Source: Streptomyces sp. ICC1
GTDB lineage: Bacteria; Actinomycetota; Actinomycetes; Streptomycetales; Streptomycetaceae
Direction: 5' to 3'
NCBI RefSeq assembly: GCF_003287935.1
Contig: NZ_CP030287.1
Span: forward strand, 8,183,375 to 8,207,231
DNA: 23,857 nt
Shown: positions 8,784 through 17,147 of the stretch, in pieces
How the letters are laid out: every line of letters begins with the position of its first letter
Numbering within the stretch: position 1 is the stretch's first letter
Program-made: the position numbers and the translations under genes
The notes under the pieces: model-generated
The model's input: only the letters and a program-made list of their open reading frames with translations
Databases searched by the model: none
Told to the model about the DNA's origin: nothing

Positions 8784-8868
8784 GCGTTGGGCGCCGACAG
8801 CCCGAGACGCTGTCAAGGAAGGGATCGCGACGACGAAACCTCGGTCGGGGCACCTCGGGAAGCTCCGG

Positions 8869-8949
8869 TCAGCAGATGCCGACGAGGATGGAGGTGAGTA
8901 CACCGAGGACGATGAGGACGTAGAGGACCTGCCGCAGGAGCTCGGTCAC
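8869..8949 (-). CDS. 26-residue hydrophobic microprotein
   Basis: The reading frame VTELLRQVLYVLIVLGVLTS followed by ILVGIC is a short charged start followed by one membrane-spanning helix. On length alone it would be ignorable. However, its GTG (8949-8947) overlaps the TGA of the zinc-ribbon-like gene by four bases (GTGA), the same arrangement that joins the two genes above it. So it is the third gene of a tightly coupled operon. There is no strong ribosome binding site of its own, as expected for coupled translation. Function unknown; candidates are a membrane partner of the preceding proteins or a small toxin-like peptide. Confidence 0.55.
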   Translation of the reverse strand: MTELLRQVLYVLIVLGVLTSILVGIC

Positions 8950-9098
8950 GGATCGCGTACTCGGATCGGTCGGCACTCTGGATCCGTCCAGTTGTGAGCG
9001 TGCTGGTCTGGGCGGGCACCGGACGCCGAATGCCCGGGGATCGTCTCGTAGTCCTTGCTCAGGATCGGCCGGTCACAGTGGCAACAGAAGCGCGTCAC
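8946..9098 (-). CDS. 50-residue putative zinc-binding protein
   Basis: A very small protein starting VTRFCCHCDRPI. Cys5 and Cys8 form a CxxC pair, and His33/His35 with Cys42 could complete a metal site, so a small zinc ribbon or treble clef is likely (inference). GTG 9098 overlaps the stop of the upstream gene (GTGA), and its own TGA overlaps the GTG of the microprotein gene, placing it in the middle of a three-gene unit on the minus strand. Similar short CxxC proteins are common near regulators in Streptomyces, but I know no function for this one. Confidence 0.65.
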   Translation of the reverse strand: MTRFCCHCDRPILSKDYETIPGHSASGARPDQHAHNWTDPECRPIRVRDP

Positions 9099-9424
9099 TG
9101 GACGGCGCTCGACTCGTACTCGCTGAGAGCCGAAATCAAGGCCCGCGCGATCCTGGCCAGGCCGCGGGCGTGGTTCCAATTCGCGTTCGGCTCGGAACTC
9201 CGCGGGCCGACCGCCGAGACGTACTCCCATTCGTCGACCGCGCTGGTGATCTTGGGGGCCCGCTGGTTCTGGGGAATGCGTACCGCGGCATCGTGGAGCC
9301 GCTGGCCGCACGTGATGAGGTCGTCGATGAGAAGGGCCACACCCTCAGCGGGCGGGCGTTCGGGATAGGGGGCGAGAGCCGTGGCAATCAGCTCCTGGAG
9401 GTTCCTGCCTGCTTGCGTCGCCAT
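9095..9424 (-). CDS. Hypothetical helical protein, first gene of a micro-operon
   Basis: A 109-residue, mostly helical, acidic protein (for example GVALLIDDLITCGQRLHDAA and HARGLARIARALISALSEYE). The pattern vaguely recalls small Streptomyces DUF6415-like proteins, but I cannot confirm that. ATG 9424 has GGGG about 7 bases upstream. It is divergent from the TPR-type regulator gene (start 9574) and translationally coupled to the next gene by a GTGA overlap, so the regulator may have controlled this operon. Confidence 0.7.
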   Translation of the reverse strand: MATQAGRNLQELIATALAPYPERPPAEGVALLIDDLITCGQRLHDAAVRIPQNQRAPKITSAVDEWEYVSAVGPRSSEPNANWNHARGLARIARALISALSEYESSAVQ

Positions 9425-9573
9425 GGTTTACCCCGGGTTCGTCAGCGCGTCCAGTGCTTGCAAGTGGATGATTGCGCTGCATGCAGATGGGCAAATAGGC
9501 CATCGCATGGCCATCGATGGCCACGTGGCGGCCATGGCCGGGGATATGTGCGATGACACCTCAGACTGGGGCC

Positions 9574-10818
9574 ATGGGCCACCGAAACGACGCGCTCAGG
9601 GCCGCCCGACTCCGGGTCGGATGGCGCAGCATGGACGCCGCCGCTGCGGCGCTCAGCATTCACGGGCAGCAGTTCCTCGACGACCGCTCGTACGAAGTGT
9701 CCGCGCGAACGTGGCGCCGCTGGGAAGGCACCAGCCCGGGCTGGCCGTCGGAAGAGACTGCCACGGTGCTCCACGACGCACTCGGCCGATGGCCTGAAGA
9801 ACTCGGCTTCCGGGTGCCCGCAGGCTGGATCCGACCCGAAGCCCACCCGGAGGACGACGTGAGACGCAGGACGTTCGTATCCGTGACGGCGGCCGCACTC
9901 ATGCCCGGTCCCGTCGCCACCCAGCACGTCGACCCCGCCCTCATCGACTACTTCCAGCAGCAGCTGGAAGGTCACTACCGCGCCGACATGTTCCTTGGCC
10001 CTCACGACCTCGTCGGTACCGTCAGCGCTCAATTCCAGCTCATCGACAAACTCATCCGCAGCGCGAAGGGCGAGACCCGTCGCGGGCTCCTCCGGGCGGG
10101 CGCCGCGTACGCCGCCCTCGTCGGCTGGCTCTACCAGGACGCTGGTGACCTCGGCGCGGCCGCGTTCTGGCGGGGAATCACGCAGGAGATCGCGGCCCGG
10201 TCCCGCGACCCGCACCTTGTCGGATACTCGCTCGTCAATCTTGCTCAGGTCCGCACCGATCTCGGGGACGGGCACGGCGTCATCGATTTGTGCGAGGCCG
10301 TGCTCGAAGACGACCGCGTTGTCCCCAAGGTGCGGGTCATGGCGATGCAGCAACAGGCCCACGGCGCCAGTCTCACCGGTGACCGCACCGCCGTCGACCG
10401 CCTCATCGACACTGCGGGCGGGCTCATCTCCCGCGTGGACGACGACCTGCCGTGGGGTAACGCCTGTCGGCGCACCCCGGGCTACCTCGAGGTGCAGCGG
10501 GCCACCTGCTATGGCCGTCTCGGCCTGGGCCGGGAGGCGGAGTCGTTGTAGTCGCAAGTGCTCCACGCGGTTCCCGCGGCCGCCCGCCGGGACCGCGGCG
10601 TTTACCTCGCCCGGCACGCTACGGCGGCCGCCTTGGCCCGCGAGCCGGAGCAGGCAGTGGAGATCGCCCGAACTGCCGTGGAGATCGTGGCAGAGACCCG
10701 ATCGGCGCGGATGCACCGTGAACTACGCGGACTGGAGCGGGCCATGAGGCCGTGGCACGATGCCCCGGTAGGCCGGGACCTCGCAGAGATCCTGGCGCCC
10801 GTGAACAAGGGGAGCTGA
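9574..10818 (+). pseudogene. TPR-type HTH regulator broken by an in-frame TAG
   Basis: The product resembles Streptomyces regulators with an N-terminal helix-turn-helix (residues about 4-60, NDALRAARLRVGW to ARTWRRWEG) and a long tetratricopeptide-like helical region. A conserved RRRTFVSVTAAAL segment lies at about 98-110. The frame is open for 325 codons, meets TAG at 10549-10551 (after LGLGREAESL), and continues for 88 more codons (SQVLHAVPAAARRD to LAPVNKGS) with family-like TPR sequence up to TGA 10816-10818. A single C-to-T change in CAG would explain it. I start at ATG 9574; ATG 9553 is in frame. The gene is divergent from the three-gene micro-operon. It may be truncated but partly functional, suppressed, or a sequencing error. 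Confidence 0.8.
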
Positions 10819-10819
10819 C

Positions 10820-11134
10820 ATGGGCGTACCGAAGCCGTTGTCCGACGAGGCGATCGCCGAGCAGCTGGCCGGACTGCCGGGGTGGGAGCGCAAGGGTGAC
10901 GAGATCACCCGCACCTACGAGATCCGCTACCACGCGGCCGTCGCAGCGATCGTGACCATCGCGGACCGGTCCCGACGCATCCAGCACCACGCTGACCTGG
11001 ACCTCCGCATCGACAGTCTGCGCGCGTCGATCACCACCCACGATGCCGGCCACCGCTTGACCCACGCAGACTTCGATCTCGCGCACCGCATCGACGTGAT
11101 CGTGGCTGCACACCAATCACTCCCACTGGACTGA
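10820..11134 (+). CDS. phhB: Pterin-4a-carbinolamine dehydratase
   Basis: A 104-residue enzyme that removes water from 4a-hydroxytetrahydrobiopterin during pterin cofactor recycling. The core QHHADLDL (55-62) and THDAGHRLTHADFDLA (73-88) matches the family, with catalytic histidines at His56, His57 and His74. The usual Pro after HH is Ala here. Length is standard. ATG 10820 follows the stop of the TPR regulator frame by one base, with AAGGGGAG upstream, so they form one transcription unit. There is no aromatic amino acid hydroxylase nearby, so its role here is unclear. The gene is followed by a hairpin and then repeats. Confidence 0.88.
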   Translation: MGVPKPLSDEAIAEQLAGLPGWERKGDEITRTYEIRYHAAVAAIVTIADRSRRIQHHADLDLRIDSLRASITTHDAGHRLTHADFDLAHRIDVIVAAHQSLPLD

Positions 11135-11147
11135 CGCAGGATGCACA

Positions 11148-11187
11148 AAGGGCCTCTCCCGCGCCCGGAAGGGCGGGGAGGGGGCTT
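11148..11187 (+). terminator. Hairpin after the carbinolamine dehydratase gene
   Basis: A long stem with a GGAA loop (11067-11070 plus 100, that is 11167-11170): CCTCTCCC-G-CGCCC pairs with GGGCGGGGAGGGG with one bulged base, flanked by AA and TT that also pair. It lies 13 bp after the stop codon. Confidence 0.65.
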
Positions 11188-11251
11188 GATGTCGTCTGAG
11201 GGTGATCCGTTCGTCCTTAGAGTCCGAGAGCTGATCGTTTACCTCCCAACC
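11188..11251 (+). repeat. Array leader, copy 1
   Basis: This block, running from GATGTCGTCTGAGG through TTCGTCCTTAGAGTCCGAGA to GATCGTTTAC, is closely matched at 23162-23222 (GACGTCGTCTGGCG, CCATAGAGTCCGAGAACTGA, TCATTCAC). In both places it stands at the head of a 66-bp tandem array. No coding or promoter pattern is evident. Confidence 0.75.
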
Positions 11252-11352
11252 GGCCGCCAAACCGGCACAAAAAGGGCCACTCAAGGTCCTCGCGGACCAG
11301 AAGGGCGTCCCACCCGCACTCGCCTCCTCGAAGGGGCGCCCCACCGCCCTCG

Positions 11353-11683
11353 GCGGCTTGTGTTCGACCCCAGGCGACCCGCAGTCGCCTCCCCAGAGGG
11401 GCAAATGCTGCGCCTGGGCGGCTTATGTCCGGCTGCAGACGGTCGTCGGCCGCTGAGTCGAGAAGGGGAACGTCTCGGCGCTGGTGCGGCTTATGTCCAG
11501 CCGTAGACGGTCGTCGGCCGCTAAGCCGGCCAGAGAACGTGTGGCGGGTGTGCGGCTTATGGCCAGCCGTAGACGGTCGTCGGCCGCTAAGCCGGCCAGA
11601 GAACGTGTGGCGGGTGTGCGGCTTATGCCCGGCCACAGACGGCCGTCGGCCGCTATGCCAACCGGGACTGTGTAGCGATCTGG
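11353..11683 (+). repeat. Tandem array, about 66-bp unit, five copies
   Basis: Units start with GCGGCTTATG or GCGGCTTGTG at 11353 (degenerate), 11418, 11486, 11552 and 11618, spaced 65, 68, 66 and 66 bp. The unit contains GTCCAGCCGTAGACGGTCG and GTCGGCCGCTAAGCCGGCC. The last unit runs into the TGTGTAGCGATC tail. No reading frame in it looks real. With the leader and tails it fills the gene-free stretch from 11188 to 12078. Confidence 0.9.
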
Positions 11684-12065
11684 TGCGCCTCAACGCCAGA
11701 GGCGGGCTGCCGCGACCGGGCCGTCCCTCCCCTTCTCTCCCCCCGGCCATCCTTCGGGGGGATCCCGGGAGTCTTGTGTTGTTCCGGGACGGGACGGTCG
11801 GTCAAGGGTGGCCGAAGGCCATCGCGTAGCGACGCGACCGGAGGGAGCGCCCTTGAGGGGCCGGCCCGGCGCGGAAGGACACAAGACTCCCGGGACGCCC
11901 ACCGATACCCGTCAAAGCCACCGACCAGGCGGGCCCCGCCACCTCGGCGCCTCCTGCCGGCCGTCGCAGCCACCCCGCCTCTGGCGTTGAGGCGCACCAG
12001 ATCGCTACACAGTCCCGGTTGGCATAGCGGCCGACGGCCGTCTGTGGCCGGGCATAAGCCGCACA
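11615..12065. repeat. Large inverted repeat with perfect 92-bp arms
   Basis: Bases 11615-11706 and 11974-12065 are exact reverse complements. Each arm carries the end of the array unit plus the TGTGTAGCGATC tail (11669-11680 and 12000-12011). The spacer holds the palindromic element at 11746-11904, and the whole structure is nearly symmetric about 11830-11840. A cruciform is possible. It could also in part be an assembly fold-back near the adapter at 12086. Confidence 0.9.
11746..11904 (+). mobile_element. 159-bp imperfect palindromic element, copy A
   Basis: The element starts GCCATCCTTCGG after CCCCCCG and ends GACGCCCACCG. Inside are perfect 16-base arms CCCGGGAGTCTTGTGT (11764-11779) and its complement (11879-11894), then imperfect arms down to a tip TCGC-GTA-GCGA (11822-11832). 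It encodes nothing. Insertion into the repeat tail is inferred from the copy at 8612-8783 that lacks it; CCG on both sides could be a 3-bp target duplication. Confidence 0.6.
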
Positions 12066-12085
12066 ACCGCCACACGTTGCGCCTA

Positions 12086-12119
12086 GTCTCGTGGGCTCGG
12101 AGAGGTGTATAAGGGACAG
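12086..12119 (+). other. Nextera Read 2 adapter inside the sequence (chimeric join)
   Basis: These 34 bases match the Nextera Read 2 transposon adapter at 32 positions, including GTCTCGTGGGCTCGGAGA at the start; the two mismatches are at 12104 and 12114. The 7 bases before it (12079-12085) do not continue the genomic repeat and are about index-sized. This is library sequence, so 12085 and 12120 are not proven neighbours in the genome. Confidence 0.96.
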
Positions 12120-12133
12120 GGTCTGGCGGGTCC

Positions 12134-12169
12134 GGGGTGGGGGCCCGGGAACACCCGGGCTCCCACCCC
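12134..12169 (-). terminator. Strong hairpin after glutamate dehydrogenase
   Basis: Arms of 16 bases (12134-12149 and 12154-12169) pair at all positions with one G-T pair, around the loop AACA. It lies 22 bp past the gdhA stop on the minus strand, and 14 bp from the adapter. Confidence 0.8.
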
Positions 12170-12191
12170 ACCCGCCCGAAGGGCGGCTGCC

Positions 12192-14304
<2,113 letters not shown>

Positions 14305-14392
14305 TGCTCCGGCCGGAAAGGTCCACCGAGGAGGGCCCGCGGCCAGATCTCCACGCCGTACGGCCCCCGGAAATCCGCATGTAGCGCACACG

Positions 14393-14398
14393 TAGGCT
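14393..14398 (+). promoter_or_regulatory. Candidate -10 element for a leaderless transcript
   Basis: TAGGCT ends 6 bases before the ATG at 14405, and no ribosome binding site stands between them. This spacing would put the transcript start at or next to the ATG, as in leaderless actinobacterial messages. The -35 region is not clear. Confidence 0.45.
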
Positions 14399-14404
14399 GC
14401 GGAA

Positions 14405-14908
14405 ATGACCACCAGCCCCGGGACCGCCCCCCGGACTCCCGCCCTCCGCCTCGAACCGGTCACCCCGGACACCTTCGACGCCGCCTGCGCGCTGTCGGTC
14501 CGCCCCGACCAGGCGCATCTGGTCGCCCCGGTCGTCAAGTCGCTGGCCGAGGCGTACGTCCACGGGGCGACGGCCTGGCCGCGGGCGGTCGTCGACGGCG
14601 ACGAGGTCGTCGGCTTCGTGATGGCCTTCCTCGACATCGCGTGGAACCCGGCCGAGGACCCCCGCGACATCCGCTCCGGCCTGTGGCGCCTGAACATCTC
14701 CGCCGCCCACCAGTCCAAGGGGTACGGGCGCTTCGCGGTCGAGGCGGTCACCACCGAGCTCCGCACCCGCGGCGCCTCGCACGCCTACGTCACCTATCAC
14801 CTCGGCCCCGGCACCCCCGAACCGTTCTACCTGGCCCTGGGTTTCCGCCCGACGGGCGAGACGAGCGACGGGGAAACGGTCGCCGTGCTGGATCTGACGG
14901 CCCCGTGA
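14405..14908 (+). CDS. GNAT-family N-acetyltransferase
   Basis: A 167-residue acetyltransferase. The acetyl-CoA site is seen as LWRLNISAAHQSKGYGRFAV (residues 93-112, with Q103, G106 and G108 of the QxxGxG/A motif), and the C-terminal PFYLALGFRPTGE segment is typical. The LNISAAHQSKGYG style resembles polyamine acetyltransferase-like members, but the substrate cannot be told. The start lacks a ribosome binding site and follows a TAGGCT -10 element, so the message may be leaderless. It converges on the AraC-type gene, with a hairpin in the 34-bp gap. Confidence 0.9.
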   Translation: MTTSPGTAPRTPALRLEPVTPDTFDAACALSVRPDQAHLVAPVVKSLAEAYVHGATAWPRAVVDGDEVVGFVMAFLDIAWNPAEDPRDIRSGLWRLNISAAHQSKGYGRFAVEAVTTELRTRGASHAYVTYHLGPGTPEPFYLALGFRPTGETSDGETVAVLDLTAP

Positions 14909-14916
14909 CTCCCGGT

Positions 14917-14933
14917 GCCGGGCCCGGCCCGGC
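14917..14933. terminator. Hairpin between converging GNAT and AraC genes
   Basis: GCCGGGC (14917-14923) and GCCCGGC (14927-14933) form a perfect 7-bp stem with a 3-base loop in the 34-bp gap between the two stop codons. It could serve both strands. Confidence 0.5.
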
Positions 14934-14942
14934 CACGCCCCG

Positions 14943-15869
14943 CTACGACGCGGACAGCGCCCCCGCCACCGCCCCCGCCCTGAACTGCCGCGGGCTGATC
15001 CCCCGTACCCGCTTGAAGGCCGTCGACAGGGCGAAAGCCGAGCTGTAGCCGACCTGGTGGGCGGCCGAGGCGAGCGTCGTCGACGGGTCGCGCAGCAGGT
15101 CCGCCGCCAGGGCCAGGCGCCAGCCCGTCAGGTAGGTCATCGGGGGCTCGCCGACCAGCTCGGTGAAGCGGCGGGCCAATGCGGCCCGGGAGACACCGAC
15201 CTTGCGGGCCAGCGACTCCACCGTCCAGCCGTGCGCGGGGTTCTCGTGGAGCAGCCTCAGCGCCGGCCCGGTCACCGGGTCGCTCTCGGCGCCGCCGCGC
15301 TCCGCGAGCCAGTCCCGTACGACGCCGATCACCAGCAGGTCCAACAGCCTGCCCAGGACCACGTCCTGGGCAGGTTCGGAGCGGGAGATCTCCCCGCCGA
15401 GCAGCGTGACCAGGCTCGGGTCCACCGGCCCGACCAGCACCCGCGGCAGCGCGTCGAGCAGGCGGCTGCCGATCTCGCCCGGCTCCTGGTAGGTGCCGCT
15501 CAGCAGCACCACGGAGCCGGCCTCCTCGCCCCACGTCCGCACCCCGAGCGCCATGGAGTCGGACACGTCCTCCCCGTCGTCCACCCTGCTGCACCGCTGG
15601 TCCGGTCCCACCCTGATCTGCACGGGCGTGTCCCGGTCGTCGCCGACGGTGTACGGGTCCGGCCCGCGGACCAGGACCGCCTCGCCCGGCTCGACGAGCA
15701 CCGGCTCGCCCCCGTCGGGGAGCAGCCACGCCGACCCGTTCACCGTCGTCATCACCGACAGCGGGGCCCGGTCCTCGATCCGGACCGCCCAGGGCGGGGT
15801 GAAGACGGACTTGATGAAGAAGGCCGACCGGGCCTTGGGTCCTTCGAGGAGAGCCGTCAGCGTGTCCAT
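14943..15869 (-). CDS. AraC-family regulator with N-terminal cupin domain
   Basis: A 308-residue regulator. Residues about 5-190 form a cupin-like sensor (VNGSAWLLPDGGEPVLVEPGEAVLV) of the kind found in AraC proteins that control small redox or NAD(P)-binding enzymes. The C-terminal 100 residues carry two helix-turn-helix units (WTVESLARKVGVSRAALARRF and TLASAAHQVGYSSAFALSTAF) and the end motif GISPRQFR. ATG 15869 matches the family's usual beginning (MDTLTALLEGPKARSAF); the ribosome binding site is weak. It lies 64 bp downstream of the NmrA-like gene on the same strand and probably regulates it. Confidence 0.92.
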   Translation of the reverse strand: MDTLTALLEGPKARSAFFIKSVFTPPWAVRIEDRAPLSVMTTVNGSAWLLPDGGEPVLVEPGEAVLVRGPDPYTVGDDRDTPVQIRVGPDQRCSRVDDGEDVSDSMALGVRTWGEEAGSVVLLSGTYQEPGEIGSRLLDALPRVLVGPVDPSLVTLLGGEISRSEPAQDVVLGRLLDLLVIGVVRDWLAERGGAESDPVTGPALRLLHENPAHGWTVESLARKVGVSRAALARRFTELVGEPPMTYLTGWRLALAADLLRDPSTTLASAAHQVGYSSAFALSTAFKRVRGISPRQFRAGAVAGALSAS

Positions 15870-15933
15870 CGGCCCATTCTCCCCGAGCGGTTCCCGCTCG
15901 CCCCGCTCTCCCGCCGAGGCTCCGGCGCCGTTC

Positions 15934-16755
15934 CTACGCGTCCCAGACACCGCGGGCCGCCGCCTCCCGCACGAAGTCGGAGAAGTCCTTGGGCCGCCGG
16001 CCCAGTACCTCCTCGACCCCGCCCACCAGGTGCGCGTTGCGCCCGTCGAGGATCAGCTCGAACAGTTCCGCGAACTCCTCCGGCAGCCCGTTGTCGCGCA
16101 GCACCGCCCGGTAGGCCTCGTTCGAGACCGGGACGTACGCGATCTCGCGCCCGGTGGCCTTCGACAGCTCGGCGGCGACGTCGGCGAAGCTGAGCAGCCG
16201 CGGCCCGGAGAGCTCGTACGTGCGGCCGATGTGCCGGTCGTCGGTCAGCGCGGCCACCACCACGTCGGCGATGTCGTCGGCGTCGACGAACGGCTCGACG
16301 GCATCGGCCGTCGGCAGGGCGATCTCGCCCGCCAGCACGGGCTCCAGGAAGAAGCTCTCGTCGAAGTTCTGGTTGAACCAGGCCGCCCGCACGACGGTCC
16401 AGTCGGCCCCGGACTCCTTCAGCGCGTCCTCGCTGCGCTCCGCCGCCTCCTCGCCGCGCCCCGACAGCAGCACCATCCGACGCGCGCCCGCCGCCACCGC
16501 CACCCGGGCGAAAGCGCCGACCTGCTCGGCGGCGCCGGGGAAGCCGAGGTCGGGGTAGTACGTGACGTACACCCGGTCCACGCCCTGCAGGGCCGGCCCC
16601 CAGCTCTCGGGGTCGTTCCAGTCGAAGGCCGGCTCACCGGTGCGCGAACCGATGCGGACCTGCCGGCCCAGGGCGGTGAGCTTCTCGGCCACGCGCCGAC
16701 CCGTCTTGCCCGTGCCGCCGATGACCAATGTCTGCGTGCTCTCTGTCTTCGTCAT
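15934..16755 (-). CDS. NmrA-like NAD(P)-binding protein
   Basis: A 273-residue atypical short-chain dehydrogenase of the NmrA/NAD(P)H-binding type. The N-terminal nucleotide site VIGGTGKTGRRV has the GxxGxxG pattern at residues 13-19, and ELSGPRLLSFADVAAEL is typical of this family. There is no YxxxK catalytic pair in the usual place, as is common for NmrA-like proteins, which may act as redox sensors or quinone reductases. ATG 16755 is chosen; the TTG 12 bases upstream is in frame but weaker. The AraC-type gene follows on the same strand. Confidence 0.9.
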   Translation of the reverse strand: MTKTESTQTLVIGGTGKTGRRVAEKLTALGRQVRIGSRTGEPAFDWNDPESWGPALQGVDRVYVTYYPDLGFPGAAEQVGAFARVAVAAGARRMVLLSGRGEEAAERSEDALKESGADWTVVRAAWFNQNFDESFFLEPVLAGEIALPTADAVEPFVDADDIADVVVAALTDDRHIGRTYELSGPRLLSFADVAAELSKATGREIAYVPVSNEAYRAVLRDNGLPEEFAELFELILDGRNAHLVGGVEEVLGRRPKDFSDFVREAAARGVWDA

Positions 16756-16822
16756 GGCCCCAGTCAACGCTCATCGCGCTGGACGGAACATCGCCGAGAA
16801 GCTCAATCGCATACGCCTGCGT

Positions 16823-17026
16823 CTACTTCGCGGCGAGAGTGTGCGCCACGAGCGCGTTGGCGTGCCCGTGTCCGAGGCCGTGCTCGCTCTTGAGCCAGGC
16901 GACGAGCTCCATGTGCTTGGTCAGCGGCGAGGAACGGATGAGCTCCTGCCATTCCGCGATCGGACGGCCGTGCTTCTTCTCGATGGAAGGGAAGTAGCTG
17001 GCGGGGCCCTTCACCGGCTCGGTCAT
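16823..17026 (-). CDS. DUF4287 protein
   Basis: A 67-residue protein with the DUF4287 features SYFPSIEKKHGRPIAEW and WLKSEHGLGHGHANALVAH. Function is not established for the family. ATG 17026 has GAGGAAGAAG about 9 bases upstream; the GTG at 17053 would add nine residues without a good site. It runs in the same direction as the NmrA-like gene 67 bp further on, and is divergent from the alpha/beta hydrolase gene. Confidence 0.85.
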   Translation of the reverse strand: MTEPVKGPASYFPSIEKKHGRPIAEWQELIRSSPLTKHMELVAWLKSEHGLGHGHANALVAHTLAAK

Positions 17027-17129
17027 GGCGGTCTTCTTCCTCTCGGTGCGCACAGGGAACGGCCGCCCTGCGTCTCACGATGGATGGACGCCCGGCAGCC
17101 CGAAAACTCATCGGTCGTACCGCGAAAAT

Positions 17130-17147
17130 ATCGGATGATCTTCCGAT
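17130..17147. promoter_or_regulatory. Inverted repeat overlapping a start codon
   Basis: ATCGGA (17130-17135) and TCCGAT (17142-17147) flank TGATCT, and the second arm runs into the ATG at 17146. AAAATAT just upstream could be the -10 element. A protein bound here would block transcription start of the hydrolase gene. Confidence 0.45.

Noticed and set aside
9871..9903. A Tat signal peptide in the TPR-type regulator (RRRTFVSVTAAAL)
   Set aside because: It lies about 100 residues into the protein after a DNA-binding domain; this segment is typical of this regulator family and not of export.
11353..11683. A CRISPR array
   Set aside because: The whole 66-bp unit repeats, with no variable spacers, and no cas gene is in the window.
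11746..11904. A Streptomyces telomere
   Set aside because: Hairpins with GNA loops are reminiscent, but the palindrome is internal, occurs three times, and does not match the usual telomere end sequence.
12086..12119. A transposon end or attachment site
   Set aside because: The GTGTATAAG sequence is the Tn5-derived mosaic end inside the commercial adapter, preceded by adapter-only sequence.
16755..16767. TTG 16767 as the start of the NmrA-like gene
   Set aside because: ATG 16755 gives the usual short lead before the GGTGKTG motif; the TTG adds nothing conserved.
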